Source: Streptomyces sp. NBC_00287 (GTDB taxonomy: Bacteria; Actinomycetota; Actinomycetes; Streptomycetales; Streptomycetaceae). Taken from it: a stretch of 64,000 nt of DNA. Under the pieces are notes generated by a model. It was given only the letters and a program-made list of their open reading frames with translations, did no database searches and was not told where the DNA came from. The stretch lies in NCBI RefSeq assembly GCF_036173105.1, contig NZ_CP108053.1, positions 868,001 through 932,000 on the forward strand, written 5' to 3'. Numbering within the stretch: the first letter of the stretch is position 1; the number at the start of each line of letters is the position of its first letter. Shown here in pieces: positions 7,440-15,002 of this stretch. A program made the translations under genes and the position numbers.

Positions 7440-10001
7440 TTACTCCGTGGCTATTGCTCGCAGTACGTCCAGTCGTGCCGCTCGCCTTGCCGGGCGTAGG
7501 CCTGCCAGGGCACCTGCCGTGACTCCTACCAAAGCCACTATGGCCAGTTGGAGTGGTGGCATGGCGAAGGCGAAGGCGCTGTCGCTTGCTCCGTCCGAGG
7601 CCTTGACCAGGACCCAGCCCAGGAAGGCGCCTAGGGCCAGGCCGCCTGTTGTGCCGAAGGCGGCCACGAGGACCGACTCCCAGCGGACCATGGCGCGCAG
7701 TTGGGAGCGGGTCTGGCCTACGGCCCTCAGCAGGCCCAGTTCGCGGGTGCGTTCGTGGATCGCCAGGGTGAGAGTGTTGGCGATTCCGAGCAGTGCGATG
7801 AGGACCGCGAGGGCCAGGAGCGCGTAGACCAGGGTCAGCATCATGTCGATGGCGCCTGCCGAGGACTGCGCGTACTCGTCCCGGGTCTGGACGTCTGGGT
7901 TGCCGTAGTCGGCCGCTACCTTCTCTACGGCCGTCTTGCCCGCGTCCTTGCTCACGCCGTCCGCGAACGAGACGGCCACGAGCGTGTCGGCGTCCTGGGT
8001 GCGGTGTGGGGCCCAGGCAGCGCGGGTGATGACGTAGTCACCGGCCAGTTCGGACTGTCCGTAGACCGCTCGGACGGTGAAGGTCTCGGTGCGGCCGTCG
8101 GTGAAGGTCAGGCGGGTTGTGTCGCCCGTGGTCAGGTGCTGTTTGTCGGCCTCGTTCTCGGTGATGGCGATGCCGTCCGTGCCCAGGTCGCGCAGTGAGC
8201 CGCGGATCTCGCCGAGGTCGAAGGTGCGTTCCAGGGCCATCGGGTCGGTGACGGTCAGCGCGCGTCCCTTCCCGTCGACTTCCGCCACTCCCCGGCCGAG
8301 CCCTACCGCGGTGTCCACCTCGGGCAGTTGCTGCACCGCGTCGGCGAGGCGAGGGCTCAATCCGCTGCCGCCCGCGCCGAACGAGGGCGCGCTGACGGCT
8401 ACGTCGCCCGCGAAGGAGCGGGAGACGGTCTGGTCCATGGTCGCCTTCAAGGAAGCCCCGAACACCGTGAACAGCGACACCACGGCCACGCCGATCATCA
8501 GGGCGCTGGCGGTGGCGGCCGTTCGCTTCGGGCTGCGCAGGGCGTTGCGGCGGGCCAGGCCGCCGGTGACTCCGCGCAGTCGGCCGAGGGGGCCGCCGAG
8601 GATCCGGATCGCCGTGGTGGAGGCGACCGGGCCGAGGACTACGAAGGCGGTGAGGGCGAGGATGGCGCCTATGCCCGCCAGCCAGATGTTCGGCGACAGC
8701 AGGACGCCGTTGAGGGTGACTCCGATCGCCAGGGCCGCCAGGCCCAGGCTGGTGACCGCGCGGACTCGGGAGGCTCCGGAGGTGTCGACGGCCGTCTCGC
8801 GCAGGGCGGCCAGGGGTGCGGTGCGGCCTGCTCGGACGGCGGGCAGGAGCGCGGAGCCGAGGCAGACCACTACGCCGACCGCGAGCGGCAGTGCCATCGA
8901 GACTCCGCTGATCACCAAGTCGCCCTCGGGGAACGGGAATCCGATCGCCGGGAAGAGTGCCTGGAGTCCGGCCGCGATGCCGATGCCGCCGGCCAGGCCC
9001 GCCAGAGATGCGGTGACGGCGACGGCGGTCGCCTCGACGAGGGTCGATGCCGTGACCTGGCGGCGGGAGGCGCCGAGGGCGCGCAACAGGGCGTTCTCGC
9101 GGGTGCGTTGGGCGACGACGATGGCGAAGGTGTTGTGGATGGAGAAGGTCGCTACGAGCAGGGCGACGCCGGAGAAGACCAGGAGGAAGGTGGTGAAGAC
9201 GGTCAGGAACTGGCCGGAGATCATGTCGGTGTTCTCCTCGGCCGACTCCTGACCCGTGATGGCCTCAACTCCCTGCGGCAGGGCGGGAGTCAGCCGGTCC
9301 ACCAGTTCCTGCTGACTTACGTCGGGTCCGGCCCGGACGAGAATGGTCGCTGCCTCTCCGGGGCGGGCGGTGAGGTATTTCTCGGCGTCGGCGCGGGTCA
9401 TGCCGGTGTAGGTCACCTGCGCCATGCCTTCCTCGCCGCCGAAGGTCGCGAGGCCGACGATGGCGACCTCGACCGGGTCGGGCGTGCGCAGGGTGGTCGT
9501 GTCGCCGATGTTCAGGTCGCCGCGCTCGGCGGTCCCCCGGTTGACGACCACCTCGCCGGACTTCTGCGGGGCACGGCCCTCGGCGAGTTGGTACGGGTTG
9601 AGCTTCGGGTCGGTGATCCAGTTACCGGCGAGGGTGGGCGGGCCCTGGCCGCCGATGGGGTCGCCGTCGCGGCCGATGAGCTGGCCCGCGCCCTCGATGT
9701 CGGGCTCTGCGGCGGCCACGCCCGGGACCTGTTCGAGGGTGTCGGCGAGGTCGGTGGCGACCGGTTCCCGTACGCCCTCGCTCTCGCCCGGTGTGGTGAT
9801 GGCGTCGGCGCTGCGGACGACGGCGTCCGTGCCGCTGGTGGCGTTGCCGAACATGGTGTCGAAGCTGGCGCGCAGGGTGTCGCCCATGACGAGCGTTCCG
9901 GCCAGGAAGGCGACGCCCAGGAACACCGCGACGAACGTACCGGCGAAGCGGCGCTTGTGGCTGCGCAGGGAGGACGCGCTGAGGCGGACGGAGGCGTTCA
10001 T
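7440..10001 (-). CDS. ABC transporter permease, MacB/FtsX family
   Basis: 853 residues from an ATG that overlaps the upstream ATPase stop by 4 bases (ATGA). The N-terminal helix (about residues 20-40) is followed by a large extracytoplasmic domain, a FtsX core of three helices in the middle ('VALLVATFSIHNTFAIVVAQRTRENALLRALGAS' is the typical stalk region), a second periplasmic-type domain and a second FtsX core near the C-terminus ('LALAIHERTRELGLLRAVG'). The two-core layout is the usual large actinobacterial FtsX permease. It would form a MacB-type exporter with the ATPase at 9998-10747. The substrate may be a drug, lipid or peptide. Confidence 0.95.
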   Translation of the reverse strand: MNASVRLSASSLRSHKRRFAGTFVAVFLGVAFLAGTLVMGDTLRASFDTMFGNATSGTDAVVRSADAITTPGESEGVREPVATDLADTLEQVPGVAAAEPDIEGAGQLIGRDGDPIGGQGPPTLAGNWITDPKLNPYQLAEGRAPQKSGEVVVNRGTAERGDLNIGDTTTLRTPDPVEVAIVGLATFGGEEGMAQVTYTGMTRADAEKYLTARPGEAATILVRAGPDVSQQELVDRLTPALPQGVEAITGQESAEENTDMISGQFLTVFTTFLLVFSGVALLVATFSIHNTFAIVVAQRTRENALLRALGASRRQVTASTLVEATAVAVTASLAGLAGGIGIAAGLQALFPAIGFPFPEGDLVISGVSMALPLAVGVVVCLGSALLPAVRAGRTAPLAALRETAVDTSGASRVRAVTSLGLAALAIGVTLNGVLLSPNIWLAGIGAILALTAFVVLGPVASTTAIRILGGPLGRLRGVTGGLARRNALRSPKRTAATASALMIGVAVVSLFTVFGASLKATMDQTVSRSFAGDVAVSAPSFGAGGSGLSPRLADAVQQLPEVDTAVGLGRGVAEVDGKGRALTVTDPMALERTFDLGEIRGSLRDLGTDGIAITENEADKQHLTTGDTTRLTFTDGRTETFTVRAVYGQSELAGDYVITRAAWAPHRTQDADTLVAVSFADGVSKDAGKTAVEKVAADYGNPDVQTRDEYAQSSAGAIDMMLTLVYALLALAVLIALLGIANTLTLAIHERTRELGLLRAVGQTRSQLRAMVRWESVLVAAFGTTGGLALGAFLGWVLVKASDGASDSAFAFAMPPLQLAIVALVGVTAGALAGLRPARRAARLDVLRAIATE

Positions 10002-10747
10002 GAGGGCACCTCGAAGGCTTTCATGCGGTCCAGGACCTTGTCGGCGGTGGGCGCGGTCATACGGTCGACCAGGCGTCCGTCGGCGAGGAAGACGACCTCG
10101 TCGGCGTGGGCGGCGGCGACCGGGTCGTGGGTGACCATGACGACCGTGCGCTGCGTTTCGCGTGCCGCGCGGCCGAGCAGGCCGAGGACCTCGCCGCCGG
10201 AGCGGGAGTCGAGGTTGCCGGTCGGTTCGTCGGCGAAGACGATGTCGGGGCGGCCGGCGAACGCCCGGGCCACGGCGACGCGTTGCTGTTGTCCGCCGGA
10301 GAGCTCGGCGGGCCGGTGGTGGAGCCGGTCGCGCAGGCCGACGACGTCGATCAGCGCGTCGATCCACTCCGGGTCGCCCTTGCCGCCCGCGAGGTCCAGC
10401 GGCAGCGTGATGTTCTCCGCGACGGTGAGCGTCGGCACCAGGTTGTACGCCTGGAACACAAAGCCGACGCGGTCGCGGCGCAGCAGGGTCAGGCGCCGGT
10501 CGTCGAGGGTGCCCAGCTCGGTGTCGCCGATGTGGGCGGCGCCCGAGGTGAGGGTGTCGAGACCGGCGGCGCAGTGCATCAAGGTGGACTTGCCGGAGCC
10601 CGAGGGGCCCATGATCGCGGTGAAGCGACCGGCCGGGAAGTCGACGCTCACCCCGTCCAGGGCCCGGACCGCGGTGTCGCCGCTGCCGTAGACCTTGACG
10701 GCGTCGACGACCCGGGCGGCCGTGCGTGCGAGGGTTGTGGCGGTCAT
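9998..10747 (-). CDS. ABC transporter ATP-binding protein, MacB/LolD type
   Basis: 249 residues. Walker A GPSGSGKS, signature LSGGQQQR, Walker B 'IVFADEPTGNLDS' and the H-loop 'VMVTHD' are all intact. The 'ADEPTGNLDSRSG' form is diagnostic of the LolD/MacB/FtsE class that pairs with FtsX-type permeases. Its start overlaps the stop of the upstream SHOCT gene by 4 bases, and its stop overlaps the permease start by 4 bases, so all three are translationally coupled. Expression is probably controlled by the divergent TetR regulator. Confidence 0.96.
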   Translation of the reverse strand: MTATTLARTAARVVDAVKVYGSGDTAVRALDGVSVDFPAGRFTAIMGPSGSGKSTLMHCAAGLDTLTSGAAHIGDTELGTLDDRRLTLLRRDRVGFVFQAYNLVPTLTVAENITLPLDLAGGKGDPEWIDALIDVVGLRDRLHHRPAELSGGQQQRVAVARAFAGRPDIVFADEPTGNLDSRSGGEVLGLLGRAARETQRTVVMVTHDPVAAAHADEVVFLADGRLVDRMTAPTADKVLDRMKAFEVPS

Positions 10748-11025
10748 GCCGCACCGCCCTTGCCCGTACGGCCGAACTGCTCGTCCAGGACGGACAGCCG
10801 GCGCCAGTACTCGTCCTCGTCGATCTCGCCGGAGGCGAAGCGGTGGCCGAGGACGGTGATGGGTGAGTGGTCGTCGACGGAGGGCCTGCGGGGGCCGCCT
10901 CGGCCGCGCCAGACGGTGCGACGCAGGAACGTGATGCCGCCGATGACCACAGCAGCCCAGATGAGCGGGAAGAACAGGATCCAGGGGCCGGGGCCGCCGT
11001 CCGCGAAGTGCGCCAGGGTCTGCAT
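10744..11025 (-). CDS. SHOCT-domain small membrane protein
   Basis: 93 residues. One membrane helix ('WILFFPLIWAAVVIGGITFL', about residues 15-34) is followed by a cytoplasmic tail ending in a SHOCT motif ('LGHRFASGEIDEDEYWRRLSVL'), a short element found at the ends of many bacterial proteins and thought to mediate oligomerisation. It is first in the exporter operon and overlaps the ATPase gene by 4 bases. Small SHOCT proteins are commonly found next to MacB-type exporters and TetR regulators in Streptomyces, so a regulatory or assembly role for the transporter is plausible. Confidence 0.88.
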   Translation of the reverse strand: MQTLAHFADGGPGPWILFFPLIWAAVVIGGITFLRRTVWRGRGGPRRPSVDDHSPITVLGHRFASGEIDEDEYWRRLSVLDEQFGRTGKGGAA

Positions 11026-11175
11026 CTCTAGTCATCTCCCGAGTCGGTACGGATGGGTCTTTCGGTGATGTCTCGAGACTCCCGCCGGGGAGGGGGTCGG
11101 GTCGTCGTACGGGCAGCGGCAGTGCGCGTACCTCGCGGGGAGTAGGTGAGGGGTTGGCCGCTGCTCCCTGGATTC

Positions 11176-11197
11176 CTGTAACTACTAGTATGTACAG
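11176..11197. promoter_or_regulatory. Probable TetR operator in the divergent exporter/TetR promoter
   Basis: A 22-base imperfect palindrome, CTGTAACTACTAGTATGTACAG, with 9 of 11 positions symmetrical, lies 7 bases before the TetR start. It sits in the only AT-rich patch of the intergenic region, so it could occlude the TetR promoter and affect the exporter promoter. Confidence 0.7.
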
Positions 11198-11204
11198 TGA
11201 GCGT

Positions 11205-11765
11205 ATGAGCACCCCAGAGCGACTGATCGAGGCCACGCGTGAGCTGCTGTGGGAGCGCGGCTACGTCGGTACGAGCCCCAAGGCGATCCTCGAGCGCTCC
11301 GGCGCCGGGCAGGGCAGCATGTACCACCACTTCAAGGGCAAGTCCGACCTCGCCCTGGCCGCGATCCGGCGGTCCGCCGAGGAGATGCGGGCTACGGCGG
11401 AGGGAGTACTCGGTTCGCCCGGGACGCCGTACGAGCGCATCGAGGCCTACCTGCGGCGCGAGCGTGATGTGCTGCGCGGCTGTCCGGTCGGGCGGCTGAC
11501 CATGGACCCGGAGATCGTCGCCAGTGACGAGCTGCGCGCCCCGGTCGACGAGACCCTCGACTGGCTGCGCGAACGCCTCGCCGGGATCGTCGAGGAGGGC
11601 AAGGAACAGGGGCAGTTCGCGCCCGGTCTGGACGGCGAGGAGATCGCGGCGGCGATCGTGGCGACCGTCCAGGGCGGCTATGTCCTGGCCCGCGCGTCGG
11701 GGTCACCGGCCGCCTTCGACACCGGGGTCCGGGGGTTGCTCGCCCTGCTCCGTCCTGCCGACTAG
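11205..11765 (+). CDS. TetR-family transcriptional regulator
   Basis: 186 residues from the ATG at 11205 (an in-frame ATG lies 5 codons upstream, inside the operator). The N-terminal HTH is typical: 'GYVGTSPKAILERSGAGQGSMYHHFKGKSDL'. The C-terminal ligand domain has the 'CPVGRLTMDPEI' and 'GTPYERIEAYL' features of the TetR_C_33/LmrA-YxaF-like group. It probably represses itself and the divergent exporter operon, releasing DNA when it binds an exported compound. Downstream, DUF4865 follows by 8 bases and so is cotranscribed. Confidence 0.93.
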   Translation: MSTPERLIEATRELLWERGYVGTSPKAILERSGAGQGSMYHHFKGKSDLALAAIRRSAEEMRATAEGVLGSPGTPYERIEAYLRRERDVLRGCPVGRLTMDPEIVASDELRAPVDETLDWLRERLAGIVEEGKEQGQFAPGLDGEEIAAAIVATVQGGYVLARASGSPAAFDTGVRGLLALLRPAD

Positions 11766-11773
11766 GGGGTTTT

Positions 11774-12340
11774 GTGCACGCCATGCAGTACGAGATCACG
11801 CTGCCCGCCGACTACGACATGGGCGTCATCCGACGGCGTGTTGCCGACCGGGGGCATCTGCTCGACCGATGGGAGGGGCTCGGTCTGAAGGCCTACCTGA
11901 TGCGGGAGCGCGGGGTGCACGGCTCGATGGTCAGTCAGTACGCGCCGTTCTACCTCTGGAACACCGTGGAGGGCATGAACTCCTTTCTGTGGGAGGGGGG
12001 TTTCCAGGGGATCTGCGACGACTTCGGGCGGCCTTCGGTGCGCGGGTGGACCGGGCTGGCGTATGAGGAGGGCGGCGGCTCCCGCGCGTGTGCGGCGGTT
12101 CGGCGGCGGCAACCGGTGCCGGACGGGGTGCCGTTGGCCGAGGTCGTCGAGGATGCGGTGAGCGAGGTACGGCGGCTCGCGGCGCAGGAGGGCGTGGTGC
12201 TGGCGGCGGCCGGTGTGGACACCGGGGCCTGGGAGTTCGTGCACTTCTCGCTGTGGGAGCAGGAAGCGCCCACAGCTGAGGGGGACTTGTTCGAGGTATT
12301 GCATCTGTCGACGCCCGAGCGGGATCGTCTGGCGCGGTGA
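11774..12340 (+). CDS. DUF4865 family protein
   Basis: 188 residues from a GTG at 11774 with GGGGG just upstream; the start 'MHAMQYEITLPADYDMGVIRRRV' is the typical beginning of the DUF4865 family. The sequence has a ferredoxin-like alpha/beta-barrel look ('FYLWNTVEGMNSFLWEGGFQGICDDFGRP') like dimeric barrel enzymes or ABM domains, but no function is established. These genes often sit downstream of a TetR/LysR regulator, as here. The stop overlaps the start of the broken phosphotriesterase gene by 4 bases (GTGA), the remnant of a translationally coupled pair. Confidence 0.88.
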   Translation: MHAMQYEITLPADYDMGVIRRRVADRGHLLDRWEGLGLKAYLMRERGVHGSMVSQYAPFYLWNTVEGMNSFLWEGGFQGICDDFGRPSVRGWTGLAYEEGGGSRACAAVRRRQPVPDGVPLAEVVEDAVSEVRRLAAQEGVVLAAAGVDTGAWEFVHFSLWEQEAPTAEGDLFEVLHLSTPERDRLAR

Positions 12341-12620
12341 GCGTCGTGCGGGCCGTGCTCGGGGATGTGGCGCCCGAGCGGCTCGGGGGTGTGCGAGGCG
12401 CACGAACATCTGTTCCTCAGCAGTCCCCGGCTGCCCGGGGAGGTCTGCGTCGGCGAACTCACCGCGGGCATCGGCACATCAGGGGTCCGGGCAGGGCTGG
12501 TGAAGGTCGCCGGTGGCGACCTTCTGTGCGGGGAGTTGGAGGTGCCGCCGCGGGTGATCCCTGGTCCGGGGGATGCTCGTCGAGAATCCGGCGCGGGCCT
12601 TCGTCGTCGACTGGTCTTGA
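12337..12620 (+). pseudogene. Decayed phosphotriesterase-family hydrolase
   Basis: Three pieces of a phosphotriesterase-like protein occur in order but in three different reading frames. The start (from GTG at 12337, 'VVRAVLGDVAPERLG') is separated from 'GVCEAHEHLF', the metal-binding HxH motif, by what looks like one extra G in a run near 12387-12391. 'GELTAGIGTSGVRAGLVKVA' follows in the same frame after an in-frame loss of about 80 codons. The C-terminal 'VENPARAF' lies in the third frame after a second large loss, ending at a TGA at 12618. Only about 95 codons remain of the usual 300 or more, so no enzyme can be made. Confidence 0.8.
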
Positions 12621-12723
12621 GCGTGGCCCGATCGTGTTGATCTTTGTCCCGCCGAACACTTTCGGCCACGCCTGGCGCGCGGAGGATGGAAGGCGACAGA
12701 CGAAGCCGAGGAAAGGCGCGAAC

Positions 12724-12912
12724 ATGGCCCTGGAAATGCGCGACCGCTGCGAGCGCTGTGAGACGGCGGCTCTGCCCGCCGACGGGCCCGCCCGCATCTG
12801 CTCCTACGAGTGCACCTTCTGCGTGCCGTGCGGCGAGGCCATGCGGGATGTGTGCCCCAACTGCGGTGGCGAACTGGTCCCGAGGCCCCGCCGCGCAGCT
12901 CCCTCGGCGTAG
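12724..12912 (+). CDS. DUF1272 zinc-ribbon-like small protein
   Basis: 62 residues with a strong AGGAAAGG ribosome site 8 bases before the ATG. It has Cys pairs in the order C..C, C(SYE)C.FC..C and CPNCGG, with 'CERCETALP-like' start and 'YECTFCVPC' core, exactly the DUF1272 pattern. The seven or more cysteines probably bind zinc. The function of DUF1272 is not known. It lies just downstream of the phosphotriesterase pseudogene. Confidence 0.9.
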   Translation: MALEMRDRCERCETAALPADGPARICSYECTFCVPCGEAMRDVCPNCGGELVPRPRRAAPSA

Positions 12913-12923
12913 GGCCGTCGATC

Positions 12924-13373
12924 TCAGTCTGTCGGGGTTGGCACAGCGCAGGCATCGGCGATGGCTCGCGTGTCCCAGTAGAACGGACGGACTTCGCTGA
13001 TCCGCCCGTCCTTGACCGTGATCGCTTGCAGAATCGGGAAGTTGAGTTCGCGGCCGGTCGCGCGAGCGCGAGCATGGACCTGTGTGAGCACGACCGCAGT
13101 CTCGCCCGTGGCAAGAAACTCCTGCTCCACCATGTCGAACGACTCCCACACCTCTCCCATTCTGAGGAAGAACTGCGTCATGCCGTCGTGCCCGCGCCAA
13201 GTGCCTCCATAGGGCAGAGCATCTGCTTGATGCAGTTCGACATCCGGCGCAAAGAAGGGGGCGAGCAGGTCGAACGAAGCCTCGCCAGGGCCTCCTGCCG
13301 CCAGGTACTCCGCCTCAGCCGCATACATACCGTTGAGAACGGTCGCTGACTCCGTAGTGGATGACATCGTCAT
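12924..13373 (-). CDS. SnoaL-like / nuclear transport factor 2 fold protein
   Basis: 149 residues. The pattern 'LLAPFFAPDVELHQADALPYGGTWRGHDGMTQFF' followed by 'VLTQVHARARATGRELNFPILQAITVKDGRISEVRPFYWDT' is the SnoaL/NTF2-like cone-shaped barrel used by polyketide cyclases, steroid isomerases and many ester or lactone-handling enzymes. The substrate is unknown and no polyketide genes are adjacent. The start at 13373 (MTMSSTT) or two codons later cannot be separated. It converges with DUF1272 and lies 85 bases upstream of KARI's 3' end on the same strand. Confidence 0.85.
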   Translation of the reverse strand: MTMSSTTESATVLNGMYAAEAEYLAAGGPGEASFDLLAPFFAPDVELHQADALPYGGTWRGHDGMTQFFLRMGEVWESFDMVEQEFLATGETAVVLTQVHARARATGRELNFPILQAITVKDGRISEVRPFYWDTRAIADACAVPTPTD

Positions 13374-13458
13374 GCCACCAGCATGAGCACCACAGCAGGC
13401 CCTCGCTGGCGGCCATCAGACGTCGTTGTGCTGCGCGGTCGGCAGGTCCGCAGCACGC

Positions 13459-14919
13459 CTAGCCCACCGCAATGTCCACGGCCGGCCTGAGCTTCGCTGC
13501 CGCGGCCAGGGCCTGATGGACGGGGTGGGTGTCGAAGGTCGTCAACAGGGCGGGGTCCGCCGGGTGTTGAGAGGCCGGGTAGGCGATCTGTTCGTATGCC
13601 GACTGGAAGCGCGGGCCCCAGCGGCGGGCGCCGAGGCGGGCCGTGCGGGAGCAGTTGTCGACCATGTGGGCGACGTCCCGTGCGTGCATGTAGGGCAGCA
13701 GGGAGTCGACGGCCTCGATGACCGACTCGTTGACGATCTCCGACCAAGGGTGACCGCGTTCGGCGAATTCGTCGATCTGGGCCAGCATCGTGGCGACGAA
13801 CACCCCCGCAGTGAACGGCTCGACAGGCAGCGGGTGTTCGGCTCTGCGGGCGCGCACCTGGTCGCCGTACGACCACATCGGTGCGCCGCCGATCTCGCTC
13901 ATCGGGCGTGAGCCCAGGCGTCGTTCGGCCAGGATGACGCTGCGCAGTTCGGTGCCGTCGGCGACTTCGTCGTAGATCTCGGCGATGATTTCGCGCGCGG
14001 GGGCATAGGTCGCTGTGTACGCGCGGTCGAAGATTTCCCGCCCGTCGGCGTCCAAGTCCTCGCGCACCGCCCGCAGTCCGGCGCGCGAGATCGTGCGGGC
14101 GATCGGGCCGGTCACGTTCTCGCAGGACTTCTCGTACGCGCTCACCTCGTCGTCCCCGGCCAGCCGGAAGCGCGTGAACAGGCTCTCCACCATGCCGTGC
14201 ACGGCGCCGAGCAGGATCGCGCGTTCACCGACGATGTCGGAGAGGTACTCGCTGTCGAGGGTGGTGCGGAAGGTGTACGGCGAGCCGAGCGCCACCGACC
14301 AGCCGAGCGCGAGGTCGACAGCGCGGCCGTCGGGGTCGGCGTGTACGGCGAAGCTGCTGTTGATTCCGGCGCCGTTGATCTCGGCGCCCTGCTGGTAGAG
14401 GCGGCGCACCGAGTCGCCCATGCCCTTGGGGCAGACGGCGATGACCGGGTGTCCGGCGGGGAAGTCGCCGCCTGTTTCCCGCAGATGGCCGAGGAGGAAG
14501 CCGTGGGAGAGGCCGATGGCGGCGCCCGGCTTCAGGGCCGCGAAGATCTCCGGGTGGTGGGTGGCGAGTGCGGCGTCCGCGATGAGCAGGATCACCAGGT
14601 CGCTGTCGGCTGCCACCGCGAGCCAGTCGCCGAGGGTGCCGTCGTCCTCGGTGAAGCCGTGGGCGCGGGCGTCGGTGGCCGAGCGGGAGCCGGGGCGCAG
14701 GCCGACGGTCACGCGAATGTCCGTGCCGGATAGGGAGTCGCGCAGGTTGAGAGCCTGGGCGCGGCCCTGGGGGCCCCAGCCGATGACGCCGATCCGGTCG
14801 ACGCCCGCGAGGGCCTGCGGCAGGAGCGGGAAGAGGTGTCTGCCGCCGCGCAGGACGGTCTCGGTGCCGCCGGGCACGTCCATCGTTTCGAGGGGGAAGA
14901 CGCGGGAGGTGTAGGTCAT
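13459..14919 (-). CDS. ilvC: Ketol-acid reductoisomerase, long plant-like (class II) form
   Basis: 486 residues from the ATG at 14919. It converts acetolactate or acetohydroxybutyrate to the dihydroxy acids of branched-chain amino acid synthesis using NAD(P)H. The Rossmann loop GWGPQGRAQ is at residues 47-55; 'CPKGMGDSVRRLY', 'EINGAGINSSFAVH' and 'GWSVALGSP' follow, and the C-terminal knotted domain has 'GERAILLGAVHG', 'NESVIEAVDS' and 'MVDNCSRTARLG'. These stretches closely match what I know of chloroplast KARI, including its double-length C-terminal domain, whereas the housekeeping Streptomyces IlvC is the short class I enzyme of about 330 residues. It is divergent from an IlvY-like regulator 83 bases away. 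Confidence 0.93.
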   Translation of the reverse strand: MTYTSRVFPLETMDVPGGTETVLRGGRHLFPLLPQALAGVDRIGVIGWGPQGRAQALNLRDSLSGTDIRVTVGLRPGSRSATDARAHGFTEDDGTLGDWLAVAADSDLVILLIADAALATHHPEIFAALKPGAAIGLSHGFLLGHLRETGGDFPAGHPVIAVCPKGMGDSVRRLYQQGAEINGAGINSSFAVHADPDGRAVDLALGWSVALGSPYTFRTTLDSEYLSDIVGERAILLGAVHGMVESLFTRFRLAGDDEVSAYEKSCENVTGPIARTISRAGLRAVREDLDADGREIFDRAYTATYAPAREIIAEIYDEVADGTELRSVILAERRLGSRPMSEIGGAPMWSYGDQVRARRAEHPLPVEPFTAGVFVATMLAQIDEFAERGHPWSEIVNESVIEAVDSLLPYMHARDVAHMVDNCSRTARLGARRWGPRFQSAYEQIAYPASQHPADPALLTTFDTHPVHQALAAAAKLRPAVDIAVG

Positions 14920-14945
14920 GGTCGAGTTGTAGGCTCCGCCCGAGC

Positions 14946-14962
14946 GTTGCGGCAAGCGCAAC
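14946..14962. promoter_or_regulatory. LysR-type operator between ilvC-like and ilvY-like genes
   Basis: GTTGCG-N5-CGCAAC is a perfect inverted repeat containing the T-N11-A core (T at 14948, A at 14960) expected of LysR binding sites. It lies in the 83-base divergent promoter. A further GTTGC half-site occurs at 14977-14981. Confidence 0.65.
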
Positions 14963-15002
14963 TTCTGCAGCGCGGTGTTGCGGATAGCGAAAGGCGCAGG
15001 TC

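Noticed and set aside
8328..10691. Long rightward open frame across the ABC genes
   Set aside because: A shadow frame of the reverse-strand permease and ATPase; its Gly/Arg/Ala-rich, repetitive composition is typical of antisense in high-GC DNA.
12337..12912. One 191-codon gene joining the pseudogene and DUF1272
   Set aside because: The start is the broken phosphotriesterase and the end is DUF1272 read in the same frame by chance; DUF1272 has its own ribosome site and ATG.
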